DNA of 64,000 nucleotides from Nymphaea colorata (Eukaryota; Streptophyta; Magnoliopsida; Nymphaeales; Nymphaeaceae): the NCBI RefSeq assembly GCF_008831285.2, contig NC_045142.1, positions 1,555,001 to 1,619,000 on the forward strand, read 5' to 3'. Shown piece by piece: positions 27,020 through 38,143 of this stretch. The position numbers were made by a program, and so were the translations under genes. The notes under the pieces are model-generated. The model was given only the letters and a program-made list of their open reading frames with translations, did not search any database and was not told the DNA's origin. The stretch's first letter is position 1. Every line of letters begins with the position of its first letter.

Positions 27020-27403
27020 TCAGGACCAACACTTTGGAAGATCGGACGGCGGCGGCTGCAGCTTCTGGCCCGGCAGTTCTCCATCCAGCACCACCCACGC
27101 CATGCCCAGGCCCCAACTCAGGTGGATATCCAAATGGCAGTGCATTAGCCATGCCCCTGATGCAACCAACAGAGATGTCAAAATTAATGATAAAAAGTAA
27201 CAAACATATTTATATAGGCAAAGTGATTTCATGGAATATGTGAACTAATTAAATACCAAGACCATATTTTGAAAAAATATGAGTTGCTCATCTAATTTAA
27301 TTAAAGTGGTATACGTAAATCAAAATATCCTTTTCGAAAAATGAATAATGATATTGACTTTTGGGAGATTGTTTTGCTTGGTTGGCATATTTTCAAAGTC
27401 ATC

Positions 27404-27473
<70 letters not shown>

Positions 27474-30330
27474 TACTATGAAAAATGTAGCCCGTAAGGT
27501 CAAGAGCTGCGACTGCATGTCAACTAGTGCTCGCCGCTTATCTGCCACTGGCGGGAGCCAATGCATCAAATCACTCAAGGCGAAATATTCTTCTTTAAAG
27601 AAGTATTTGATGCAGAATTTTTTTTTCTTATTCTAGGAGCCACAAATTATGTGGATTAAAACGTTACATTCAATTACAATCAACCACCATAATAAGCATT
27701 TATATTATATGCTAAAGGGTTCATTAAATATGCGTGACAATTAATGGCGTACCTGGATTATCTGCAAGAAATCGAATTGCAGTCCATCCTCCACTTGGCA
27801 CTGAGTACGTATTGCGTTCAACTGGATCGACCAAATTAAAATTGGCGGGATCATTGATTGGATCATAGTTCCCAACACCTTGCCCCACCACAAAGAAATT
27901 GAAGCCATGGAGATGGAAGGGATGGCTCTCTGCACCAAGGATGCCTGTGTCCTGCATCACAAGCTCCACGCTGGTGTTGCATTTCAACACCACCACTTTG
28001 GTGTCCTTGATCACCACGGTGTTGTTGGGGGGAGTTCCGGTGTAATTGAACGGAATGAGAGGCTGGCTAGGAAAATCCGGTTTGTAAACTCCGGCGGACT
28101 GGCCGGAGTAATGCGCTTGGAGCAGCGCGGTGGTGGGGAGAACGAAGGAGATGTTGTTAACGGCGGCTGAAAGCATGGAGCCATTTGGTCCTTGACATGT
28201 CTGGTTGCTGGCGCATGGACGGGTGCCGAGGCCAACCGTAAAGAAGAAGCGCATGTCGACTTTCAGAGGCACCTTCGCCGGAAACTGCTCGCTCGCTAAG
28301 CTTCTCAGCTTCATGCTAAAGTTGGTCACGGGGTTGGTGTCGTTGAAAGCGGGAAGACTGGGCATTATGAACGAGAAATTTGAAGAAGCAGGAGGAGAGA
28401 TGTAATGGCGGCCCTTCTTGGTTTTGTATTGGAGAAGACCCACCGTGGTGGAGTTGTCGAAGGTCGCCGGACCGGTCACATGAGGTCTGGCTGCCATGAG
28501 GAATGTGGTGCTGGGGCTATATGGCTTGGTTTTGAGGAGCACATTCATCGTCTGTCCCGGTGTTACAACGAGCATATCTGTCTGGAAGGGCTTCACATAC
28601 ACTGCATCTGTTTCCACAACTGTGACAGTGTGGTTGGCAATAGTGAAAAAGAGATCTTCATCGAGCACAGCGTTGATTAGCCGGAGGAGGTAAGTCCTTC
28701 CAGGTGTCACGTTCAGCTTATAAGTATCTGCAAAAAGAAAAATTAGCACAGCTAAGTTTCTCGATATAGTTTTCAGTGGGTGTTAGATTTTGGTAGCTCT
28801 CCCAACTAAATGTATAGAAATGAGAAAATTGCTGAAAAGGGATTGCAATGGAAAAGAGAATTTCTCACTGTTTCTATTTGAACAATTGTAGAGCAGTCCA
28901 GGGAGGCCATTAATGGTGTAGGCATCAGAGACGTTGGGGCCGCCTCCTGTCTGCAGAGCCTGCGCGATGACAGTTTCAGGATCTACATATCACCATTCAC
29001 CTGTGTATTGAAATCACACTTTCCTTAGTTATTCTACACTATAATGATCATGGTGCACTTAAACATAACGTAAAGTTCCATGGCTGTGCTAATTGGTCTC
29101 TGTCAAAATTATTGGATTCTGTAATGTTGGAAATTAGTGAAGATAGTGGCGTTACCAATTATAATGGGGACCTCTTTGTGGGGCTTGGGGAATGGGTAGG
29201 AGGCATTGTGCTGGGGGAGAATGATGAGGGGTCCATACACACTGGACCTCAGCCAGGAGTCATGTGCATGGTAGAAGAGGGTGCCTCTCTGTCCTGTGAT
29301 TGTGAAGTTGTAGACAAAAGTCTGCCCCTTCTGCATAGGACACTGAGTAATGTAAGCTGGGCCATCAAACCACCCAGTAGTAAGTTGTCTAACCCCATGC
29401 CTGCTCAACAAGTGTATAAAAAACATAAGCTGTTAGATTGCAGTAACTGGCTCTTAATTAAGAAATTTCAGATGGTATTGGTGCTCTAGATTGACGGCAG
29501 AGCAGCGCTGCCTATCTAGCAGACGGATGGCATTCAAGGGAGTACACCTAACCTGATTGTGATACCCATTATAGATTTCTGAACAAGCAATCATATTTCA
29601 TGCCGGCATACTTACCAGTGTATGGTAATGTTGTTGCTCACATGATTGATCACCTTGATGATAAGTCTGTCTCCTTCACGAGTTATAATCTTGGGACCAG
29701 GAACCTGGCCATTGACAGTAACTGTTGGCCTTGTAATGCACCCCTTTGTTATGTTTCTCAATTGTATCTACGAGAGAGAGAGAGAGAGGGACTCTATATA
29801 AGTGAGGAAGTGATCAAGGCATTTATTCACTACTGCTGAAACAGTTCAATTTTCTAAATTACTTATAAAAGAATGATTTATAGATGAACATATTTATCAA
29901 TGCATTGCCTATTTATAGCATTGCCTATATATATATATATACATATATATATAGCTAAGAGCATCTTCAATTCACAATGAAAGAATCAATTGGTCGAGTC
30001 CCATTCAGTGGACTTGAGCAGCTAGGGGAAACTTGTGGGCAGCAAACAAAATCCGTAATTGCAGCTTGGGTGAGTCCTGGCTGAGTTTAAATATATCAGA
30101 AAGGAAGGAATTTATCTTTATCTTACTGAGAAATAAGAAAGGAAAGAGAAAACAAGGAAAAAGAAAAGTAATATCAAAGAGAGAGAAGCTATATATGCCC
30201 AGATGCATACTAGGAAAGTATAGTGTCTGGTTCTCCCAGTTGCCTGAGCAATTGCCACTTGACACCAAATTGCGCACACTGCACAAAGCACTAGAACCCT
30301 CAAACAAGCTGCTCTTTGGGAGAAAGCCAT
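27020..30330 (-). CDS. Laccase (plant multicopper oxidase), six exons, possible premature stop
   Basis: Exons (minus): 30330-30211, 29767-29616, 29400-29156, 29000-28869 (or 28982-28869), 28727-27753, 27156-27020; all have GT donors and AG acceptors with consistent phase. The product is about 580 aa, normal for plant laccases. It has a signal peptide (1-28, ending AIA) and copper motifs HWHG (residues 90-93), HAH (135-137), HPFHLHG (about 479-485) and HCHLDIH (about 541-547); the residue ten after the copper Cys is Leu, as in high-potential laccases. Plant laccases are secreted and oxidise monolignols in the cell wall. Odd point: with the family's usual exon-4 acceptor the frame reads G-E-W-stop (TGA at 28992-28990), where the family has G-E-W-W. 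A downstream AG at 28984-28983 keeps phase and skips the stop, losing six residues. So the gene is either functional by shifted splicing or a recent pseudogene. The 5' leader is (GA)n-rich. Confidence 0.9.
27405..27470. repeat. (TA)n microsatellite in laccase intron 5
   Basis: About 65 bp of TA dinucleotides inside the last laccase intron (27157-27752). Confidence 0.95.
28658..28678 (-). promoter_or_regulatory. Candidate miR397 target site in laccase exon 5
   Basis: The mRNA-sense sequence starts AATCAACGCTGTGCTCG and ends ATGA; it encodes the Leu-Ile-Asn-Ala-Val-Leu-Asp-Glu region where laccases are classically cut by miR397. Against canonical miR397 I count three G:U wobbles (miRNA positions 5, 9 and 10) and one mismatch at the miRNA 3' end, with no bulge. 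Two wobbles sit next to the cleavage position, so regulation may be weaker than in typical targets. Confidence 0.6.
28990..28992 (-). other. In-frame TGA within canonical laccase exon 4
   Basis: Counting from the family-conserved acceptor (exon start 29000), codon 4 of the exon is TGA in place of the usual TGG (Trp). The following two codons are TAT and GTA where the family usually has Asn and Ala. An alternative acceptor (atatgtag) ends at 28983, exactly 18 nt downstream, and excludes all the changed codons. Confidence 0.85.
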
Positions 30331-30335
30331 CTTGG

Positions 30336-30384
<49 letters not shown>
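30336..30384. repeat. (GA)n tract in laccase 5' leader
   Basis: On the minus strand an almost pure GA run ends about six bases before the laccase ATG, so it is probably transcribed as 5' untranslated sequence. On the plus strand it reads as CT. Confidence 0.85.
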
Positions 30385-30389
<5 letters not shown>

Positions 30390-30678
30390 CTGTGGTTGAA
30401 TGTTTCAGCTGTGTGCTAATGATGAAGGGCTTGTAAGCTATTAATTATATAGGGAAGGGAGCAGCTTATTAGGTGAGATTTGCATATGGTACATGCCATC
30501 TGCTTGATCAAGAGGTAACCAGTTTATGCCATGTGTTGGTCATATCGACCTTTAGAGTAAAACCAAAGAAATTTATGGCATGCATAAAAAATATGAGTTG
30601 GGTTTTAGGCCATCTTTCGGTCTCAACTCTTCCATGCTCTCTTTTCCTGTACTCCATTTTTATGGAATTGATTGGTCA

Positions 30679-30782
30679 TCTAGAGTATTTAAAACTGCCG
30701 AGTAGCTTTTAGGCCTGTTTCTTCACTGTGTCTAGAGTATTTAAAAGTGCAAAGTAGCTGTTAGGCCTATTTCTTCACTGTC
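30679..30782. repeat. 52-bp imperfect tandem duplication
   Basis: Two units start tctagagtatttaaaa at about 30679 and 30731, both ending cttcactgt. They differ at a handful of positions. Confidence 0.8.
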
Positions 30783-32872
30783 TCTCTTTCTTTTCTTCCC
30801 TTTGAAAGAATTCTAGATGCGAATGTGCTATTAATGCATATGTAGAACTACCAGAAATTGATTTTTCACCATATTTATTCCTTAATCAATCTGCTTGTTC
30901 CTCCACATACTGGTTATCTATCTGCATGCATAAGCAAAGAAATTAACTGGAGATTAAAAAAGGCTTCTTTCTTCACCATTTTCTATAGCAAGTGATCGAC
31001 ATAGAACTGCTTCTAAAAGCTTATTTTTTAACTATAAAGTCCCTGGCAAGATGAAAGCTAACGTTAATAAATTGAGGTTAACATGAAAAATCAACGGCAA
31101 CATATGGTGACTTCTTTTTGCTATGGTGTTGAGCTTGTGGACATTAATTCAATGTTAAAAATAACGATTTCCTAGAGATAGGACAGGTCCAACGTAACGC
31201 TCGACATGATTTACCGTCCATTTTCCACAGGATTGAAGCAAAGTGTCAATTTCTTGGATAGAACATAGTTTCTTAAAATGCAAGAGTCACACTAAACACC
31301 ATTTGCTGGGCAGAAATTTTTGTGGCTTGCATGTTTTTGAGTAAGTTTTGAGCTAACTAGTTATTACTGTTGGTTTAAATATTGAATCAAACAACAAAAT
31401 CTATTTTCTCTTCCGAACTAATTGTTTTCTTATGAGAATGGATTAAATTAATTAACGCCCAAATATATCACATCTCAAACGTTCATTAGAAGCTTAGTTT
31501 ATTCATTATATTTTTAAAGTTTCGACTTAGAGACTAACTTTTTTGCTCTTGAAATTAAAAAATTCATGTTTCTGGTTGGTCATAGGTTTCAAATAACTGC
31601 CAAAGAAGAAAGTACTTTTTATTCGTTGTGCTTCGATCTATGATGTATTTAGAAATGTAAAAGGTTTTGAAAGGTCCAAAATTCCATATGCTACCATGAA
31701 TTTCATGGGTTATATAAATATATCTTCTTACATCCAGATAAAGACCAAGTTAGGAGCTTAGCTCAGGAAGGCATTTGATTTCCATTTCTGAGAATGCCAA
31801 GAACAGGACGTCCTGCTCCTAAGGTTCCAGGAACAGGAAGACAAACACGGACTCGGCGGGAGGATGCATTTGATGTCTCTATTAGCATCATAATCTCCCA
31901 AGGGTCTGTCTTAAAGGTCTAAACCAATACTTTTGAAACAGATGGAATTGTAGTAGTTATACATCTATTTCCTTTAGTCCAACAGTCGTTCTCTCTGTTC
32001 CTTTCTTCAGAAGTTAATTTTCTTCATTTCGGCTACAAGATTGTGCAATAATCGGTGCTGCACATCGAAGGTATATATCCCGCGACTGGTGCATTGGGTT
32101 CCAGTCGGAACCTTATTTACAGTATGATAAGTCAAAGATTTTAAGCTGTTGTAGTCAAATTTAGCCATAAAATTGTGGCCCCTATAGTTGATTTGACAAG
32201 AATCAACTCTTAGTTCTGGAATTCTGTGCGGAAATGCCAGATTCCTAGGGACTTCTTTTATTGAAAATGTTCTTTTCTCAAACTAGAAATTTCATTTAAT
32301 TAATGACCAAAAGTTTCAATAACATCTGCGCCCTCACTAAAAAGAAAAAGGAAAACAATTTGGGAGTTGAATCTGCCTCCACAAAACCACTAAGTGGGAA
32401 TAATATAGGCCTGATATTCTAGTGCAGCAACAGCTCTACAATGAAGCCTGATCACAAAACTTGCTACATATAAGTGAACCCCAGTTGGGAAAACGATCAG
32501 CGATGAAACCACCCGAAATTTTGGTACCTTTCAAGAACGGGAACCAACTTTCATCTCTTGCAGTTTGAAAGCTGAAAACAATTTGATTGTTACTCAAATG
32601 GGTATTAGAATATACTTCCACAATTTGCAATACAAAAAATGCAAGACGCCACAAAGATAAGTTCATGTGAAACTCACAAACATAATTACAACGCACACGA
32701 TAGACATGTTGAATCTCCACATCTGCAACTCTTGGTGACGGTTTTTGGAACTAACTAAATGCAGAGTTTTATTCTAGCAAACCAACCTGAAACAAAGGTC
32801 CCAACTGATACAGAGAAAAATTGCCTATATACACCCCATTCACAATTATGTCGATTTACATGAAATCCCAGA

Positions 32873-34056
32873 CTAGTCCCAAATCAACACGACGGCAATT
32901 ATTGCAACCCCAAGAAGAACCGCCAGGTATTTGTAAAACGGTGTATCAAACGGGGAAGGATGAAGGGGCTTGAAGCCCTTTGATATGAGATGATTAATGG
33001 CAACGTAGATGAAGACACCAGCAGCAATGGCCATGGAGATGGTGAAAATCCAATCTGCCACGGCCCCTTGAGCCGTTGCATCAATTGCTATGCCTATGCC
33101 AACCCCAATCGGACTAGAGATGGCAAAAGCTAGAGCATATGAAACAGTCATGAACAGTGGCCTGTCTGGTAGCATCTTCAACAGAGCAATGCCCATGGCT
33201 ATGGCTGCAAAGATCTTGTGCAAGCTTATGGTCCACAAATTCCTCCATGCATCCGCCTTGGTACCTAAAAGATAGTTGAGAGATAAAGAAAATGCTAAAA
33301 ATGGGAAAAGATGAAAAGAAACCTAAATGGTATACCTTCGCACTTAAAAGCCTGTGAATTGTGAGTAATGCAGTAGAGCATCCATATGTGGGAAGGGGAA
33401 CAGTGAAACGAAATCCAGGACAGCTAAACGAACTAGAGACACGTGGAAACAGCTAAAAATCACGAAGCCCTAATAAATTAGCAGACAAGGGCATAGTTCT
33501 ACGTGTAGTGCCACAACTTTTGTAGCTCATTTTAATATTTTATGCCTCGTGGGCAGTGACGCACCCATGACATATACCAACAATATTTTCATGATTCTTT
33601 AATGCGTTTGAAGGTTTTTAATAGCTCAACAACAAACAGTATATATATATATATATATATATATAGGAGCTCATTTTATACCTCGTGGGAAATGACGCAC
33701 CCATGACATGTGCCAACAATATTTTTTTATGATCCTTTAATCCATTTGAAGGTTTCTAATGGCTCAATAATTAAAAGATTCATACCCACCGGTATCATTT
33801 TCACATATATATATTATATACTGTTTGTTTGTTGTTGATGGAAACCTTCAAAAGCATTACAATATTTTTTTATGATCCTTTAATCCATTTGAAGGTTTCT
33901 AATGGCTCAATAATTAAAAGATTCATACCCACCAGTATCATTTTCACATATATATATTATATACTGTTTGTTTGTTGTTGATGGAAACCTTCAAAAGCAT
34001 TAAAGAGTCATAAAAAACGATTGTTGGTACATGTCATGGGTGCGTCATTGCCCGCG

Positions 34057-34094
<38 letters not shown>

Positions 34095-35074
34095 CTTTTA
34101 TGCGATTAAATAATTAAAAGATCCATAACCACCAGTATCATCTTCCAAACAAGTTGCAAACTCGTCTCAAGAACCGAAAGATCACGGTTCCTGTCCTTGT
34201 CAGGTTCGGAGATCATTTGAAAATACAAATATTTTTGAACGATTCAGCTTTCAAAACCAATTTTTTTCTATTTCTTTTGAAAGCTCTAGCTGTGCAGACA
34301 TGCTTTTCTAGTCGGTTGAAAGCCAAACCTCTGTTCTTAGCTAGATTGATGTTCAGACAGGAATTACAAGAATCAGGTGCTCTTAATGCGCTAAAACTTC
34401 TGAATACCATTGAAGGTCTAAGATTGGAACGAAGAATGTTAAGTACCTGAAAGACCCACTGCAATTCCCTCAAAAACGGAATGAAAGCAGAGAGCAAGAA
34501 TAAGCAAGATGGTATCCCCAACATTGGTTGTCTTAGCAAGGGTAGGAGGGACCTCCATCCTGTGACCTCCGTCCCCAGCCTCAAGCTCCTTCCCTTCTAC
34601 CACTTCAACTCTAGATTCCCTGCTTCCCCTGGCAACAATCCACTGTATCAAACAGTCACTCAGCATCGTCAGCAAGAAACCAGCACAGGCCAGCATGAAG
34701 GTGAAAGGGTAGGCGTTGGTAGTAAGGGTGGTGAAGGTACTGGTGGAATCCCCCAAGAAGTGCATTATGGCAGTCCCCAAGAAAACCCCGCCGGCAAACT
34801 GTGTGCCAAGCAGAAGAAAACTCTCATTCCATCTCAGAAAATATGGGGAAACACCAGCCAGGAATGTGCTCACTAGCATGATTACTAGGCAGTATATCTT
34901 GACATCTATGAGGCTCCTGGAGTGCAGAGAGTCCGTGGTGGCGCTTGTGGATGTGCTTGAATCATTTGAAGAACTTGATCCATGTGCTTCCACTGGAACC
35001 AAGAGATCTGCTAAGATCAGAATTGCTGTTGCTGCAATGGCTTTCAGAGGGGTCATGGAGCCGCTTCCTGCCAT
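32873..35074 (-). CDS. ZIP2: ZIP2-like zinc/manganese transporter, two exons
   Basis: Exons 35074-34447 and 33264-32873 (minus), joined by a GT-AG phase-1 intron of about 1.18 kb, encode 339 aa. There is an N-terminal signal segment (1-30, ending VEAHG) and eight predicted membrane segments. Family landmarks are [20 protein letters not shown] after the first membrane segment, [10 protein letters not shown] in segment 4 (His198, Glu202) and SLHKIFAA in segment 5 (His225); these residues line the metal site in ZIP proteins. The variable loop between segments 3 and 4 is short with a single His. The C-terminus ends in IWD, as in Arabidopsis ZIP2, and the [11 protein letters not shown] stretch places it in the ZIP2/ZIP11 subgroup rather than the IRT group. 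Such proteins move Zn and Mn across membranes; the substrate is inferred from the subgroup. A longer upstream frame begins at TTG and crosses a CA/TA repeat, so the ATG at 35074 is preferred. Confidence 0.93.
33547..34057. mobile_element. Foldback (long-TIR) element inside the ZIP intron, internally duplicated
   Basis: A left arm of about 93 bp (from tcgtgggcagtgacgcaccc at 33547) is the inverted copy of the right arm (about 33967-34057, ending gcgtcattgcccgcga). A second left-arm copy with some flanking DNA starts near 33668-33687. A 143-bp segment is tandemly repeated at 33716-33858 and 33859-34001. The whole block can fold into long hairpins. It encodes nothing and lies in the transporter's only intron. 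It resembles a foldback MITE that later duplicated in place. Confidence 0.75.
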
Positions 35075-35473
35075 GACTAAATCACTAGCTGCATGTTGTT
35101 GATATGTTTTAAAAGGTATATATATATATGTGTGTGTGTGTGTTTGTGGACATTTTTTTGGTACTTTTGCGCAGTACAAGTGGGCTTTGATTAGTTTAAA
35201 AAGGTTGTACTACACAAGGTTTGACATTCGGATTTTGGCACCTACCCAAGATAGAAGCATCTGAAGGGAAGGTGCAACTCATTTCAACAATATGGGTAGC
35301 CATTTCTCCGGAATTTTTGCTGTCTGACTTGGTCTTTGAAGGCCTACAAAAATGTTCCTGTGTTTCTTCTTCTTTACTTTAACTGTGTAAGAACGTGTTT
35401 GGAAATGAATGTAACTTCAGATATCTCCACTGTTCATTTTGCGTATGCTGCTATCCTAACGTGGTATTCGTGC

Positions 35474-35504
<31 letters not shown>

Positions 35505-38143
35505 CACACGCACAATGTCAACCTGACAGCTCAAGTAGGTTAGGATGCATTTCTATGCGGGGAGATATGATGGCTCCACATAAGTTTTGCAGAATAGAAA
35601 AGAAAAAGGAAAGCCCTTTGAGAAATAAAAAAATAAAAATAAACACTCATGCTTGAATATTTTATATTCAGCGTCTTGAATTAGAGTAGTCAAGCAATCA
35701 AGTGAAGGATTTTCAAATTTTATTGCAAAGCAGCGGGCTTTGCTGACAAACTCATTAATTAATTGCCTTCCTGCTGAGGTCAAATGTACCATTCGCATCA
35801 TCTGTCGCCCATTCTTCCATTGTTTGAAGATTATTTTAGCCCAATGTAGCATTTTCATTCTACCAAACTAGTAATAAACCTTCCTCACGCAGAACCAGCC
35901 TAATATTAAACATATCCATTCTAGCAACGTCGTTACAGTCCTTCCTCACTTAGAAACCTAAATTCCTTGTGTTTATTAGTTGCAATGGCATGAAGCATGC
36001 CGTCTGAATGAACAACGACCCTTGCTCAGGGCCCAATAATTCCTGATTACCTCAGATTTCGGATCCATGATCCTTAGAAACGATCTTAAATCCTCTGCTT
36101 CAAAAAAGCGCCGATCATAATATGTTTTTGTAATCTTTGAATATTTAATTCAAGTTTCTCCAGACAGAGCTCAATCTTTAAGAATTTGCTTCCTTAAATC
36201 AAAAGAGGTCTAGAGTTCCATCCTTGAAATTGGCCTCTTGGCAGATTGTGATAGAGGTTTGTTGAGCTTCAGATTGCTCAGAAAGAAAAAGACCATTGTT
36301 GATTTTGATTAACAATCTGCCCAGTTCAATTTGATCGACAATTTACTCGAAAAGATTGTCCTTGGTTTTCTGTTTCGTAACATCTCAGATCTACATTAGT
36401 CAATTGAAGTAATAGCTCTGCAAGGAATTAGGTAAAATAATGATATTCAGGAGACAGATAACTTGACAGGCACTTGCTGCGCAAAGCACCAAATGTTAAA
36501 AATGGTGCTTTAGAGGAATTAAAGTGGGAGCAGGTATGGAGAAGATGATCTCATGACCTCAACAACTGGAAGCAAACTTCTGTTAAAGTAGCATTCATTT
36601 TCTAATAAGGCTCATAAAGAGGTCTGCCCACTTGTTTAGGGATTGAATTTTAGTTGTTTAAGTTATAGAACATTTAAGAGCATACCGCCCAGGGTGGGTA
36701 CTGGCTAACCTAATCTGGTTGATGTTGGGACATTGATTGTTCAAGCAGTTGTTAGACACGATCATGTTCTCACAAGTGACGAACGGTAGTTTCAATCCAT
36801 TTGATTTCGAGATCGATCCAAGAGTTTGCCGGCTTGCAGAAATAGACCAGAATCACAGCGTAAAATAAGTACTGGCTCTGAATCCATCACAGTGGATTGT
36901 CTCGAAAATTTTGAACCTTGTACGTGTAGAACACAAACAGGATCCCACAAGTCCAAGCGCGATCGAAATCCAACAAGTCGGCTACATCATATCTGGTTTT
37001 CAATGGATTGCAACTCGGACTTTGCGTTTGAAAGGAGGCACATCATTTTTTCAAAGGAGCTGCTTAACGTAATACTATTGCCGTCCATGGGTTTGACCAT
37101 AATGCCAAAATTGGCGACAATTTACTGTCATTTGTGTATATAACACTCTAGAAAATATTATGGAATGCCTAAAATATTTAATGTTCTCAGCCATTATTGT
37201 TGAATCGGCTAAAAATATTGACGTACGTCGCACTCCAGGGATTGCGAACACGTAGGTTATATTATATGCAGACATTTTACAAACGATTGTAGAAGACCGA
37301 GAATATTTACTTGACAACCAATATTATTGAATCCCCAAAAGGGTTTTGATGCATGTCTAACTTCAGCGGCATTAATCTTGCCACACGTTATAGAATAACA
37401 GATTTCAACTATGTGAATAAACTCTAGTATACATGTGTATATGTTTATCAGAAGAACTTGGTTCGTATTTGACCAGCACCGTTATCAATTTATCATCTAT
37501 TTTCTTATTTCAAACGGGAAAAACAGTCTAAAACTCTAAAAAGTATTTTTCAAAAAATACAGGAACAAAGGGAATGGTATGGCAATTCAAATCTCAACAA
37601 CTTTTTTCTGTAAAGGGTTCATAATTGATGCTTCAAGGCTAACTAGCAGCTAAAGCATGCCTTGAAGCATGTGGGTTCCACAAATTGGTTCACCTGTATG
37701 TGATCATTCTCAACACGCGAGAGGTTTTAAATTTTCAAACGTTTAACCATCTGTTTCCAGATGACTCACAACTTCATGACAACGTGACATGTGATCGTCA
37801 ACAACCTGAACAAAATTTTTCCATATAACTCTTTATCATGGTTTGCAGCTTAGAGAAGAGTTACAGCAGATCATTTGTATAGAATATGTTGATACAGATA
37901 ATGGACCGCTATTCCATCCTTAGTGTATAAACAGAACAGGATGCACAAGTCATATTACATTGTTGCTTATCCGGCCCAAGACCAAATGACTAATAATTCC
38001 ATATGACATCAAGATCCTCCAATGGAACTGTACCAAGTACGTGCTGCTGTAAAATTTTCTTAGCTAAAAGGTTAAATACACAACAATGTTAGAAGGCACC
38101 AATGCCAGCCCAATTCCTCATAAACATGATCGTTTAAAACAAT
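35075..38143. other. Intergenic; ZIP promoter side and SDIR1 3' flank
   Basis: A TA/TG repeat (35117-35144) lies about 45-70 bp above the ZIP start codon and may be in its leader. A second TA/CA array is at about 35474-35510. I recognised no gene or clear transposon in the rest. Confidence 0.45.
35117..35144. repeat. (TA)n(TG)n microsatellite upstream of the ZIP start
   Basis: About seven TA units followed by about seven TG units, 43-70 bp upstream of the ZIP ATG on the transporter's 5' side. Confidence 0.85.

Larger units (their letters stand above)
30331..32872. other. Intergenic; laccase promoter side and ZIP-gene 3' flank
   Basis: Immediately upstream of the laccase ATG lies a (GA)n leader tract. 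A 52-bp imperfect tandem duplication (unit tctagagtatttaaaa...) is present at about 30679-30782. No further gene was recognised. Confidence 0.5.

Noticed and set aside
26641-27203. 182-aa minus-strand frame across the laccase last exon and the 84-bp repeats
   Set aside because: It is out of frame with the laccase exon and consists largely of the tandem repeat; no domain was seen.
35075-35179. Upstream extension of the ZIP transporter frame
   Set aside because: It starts at TTG and translates a CA/TA simple repeat (THTHTYIYI); the family signal segment begins at the ATG at 35074.
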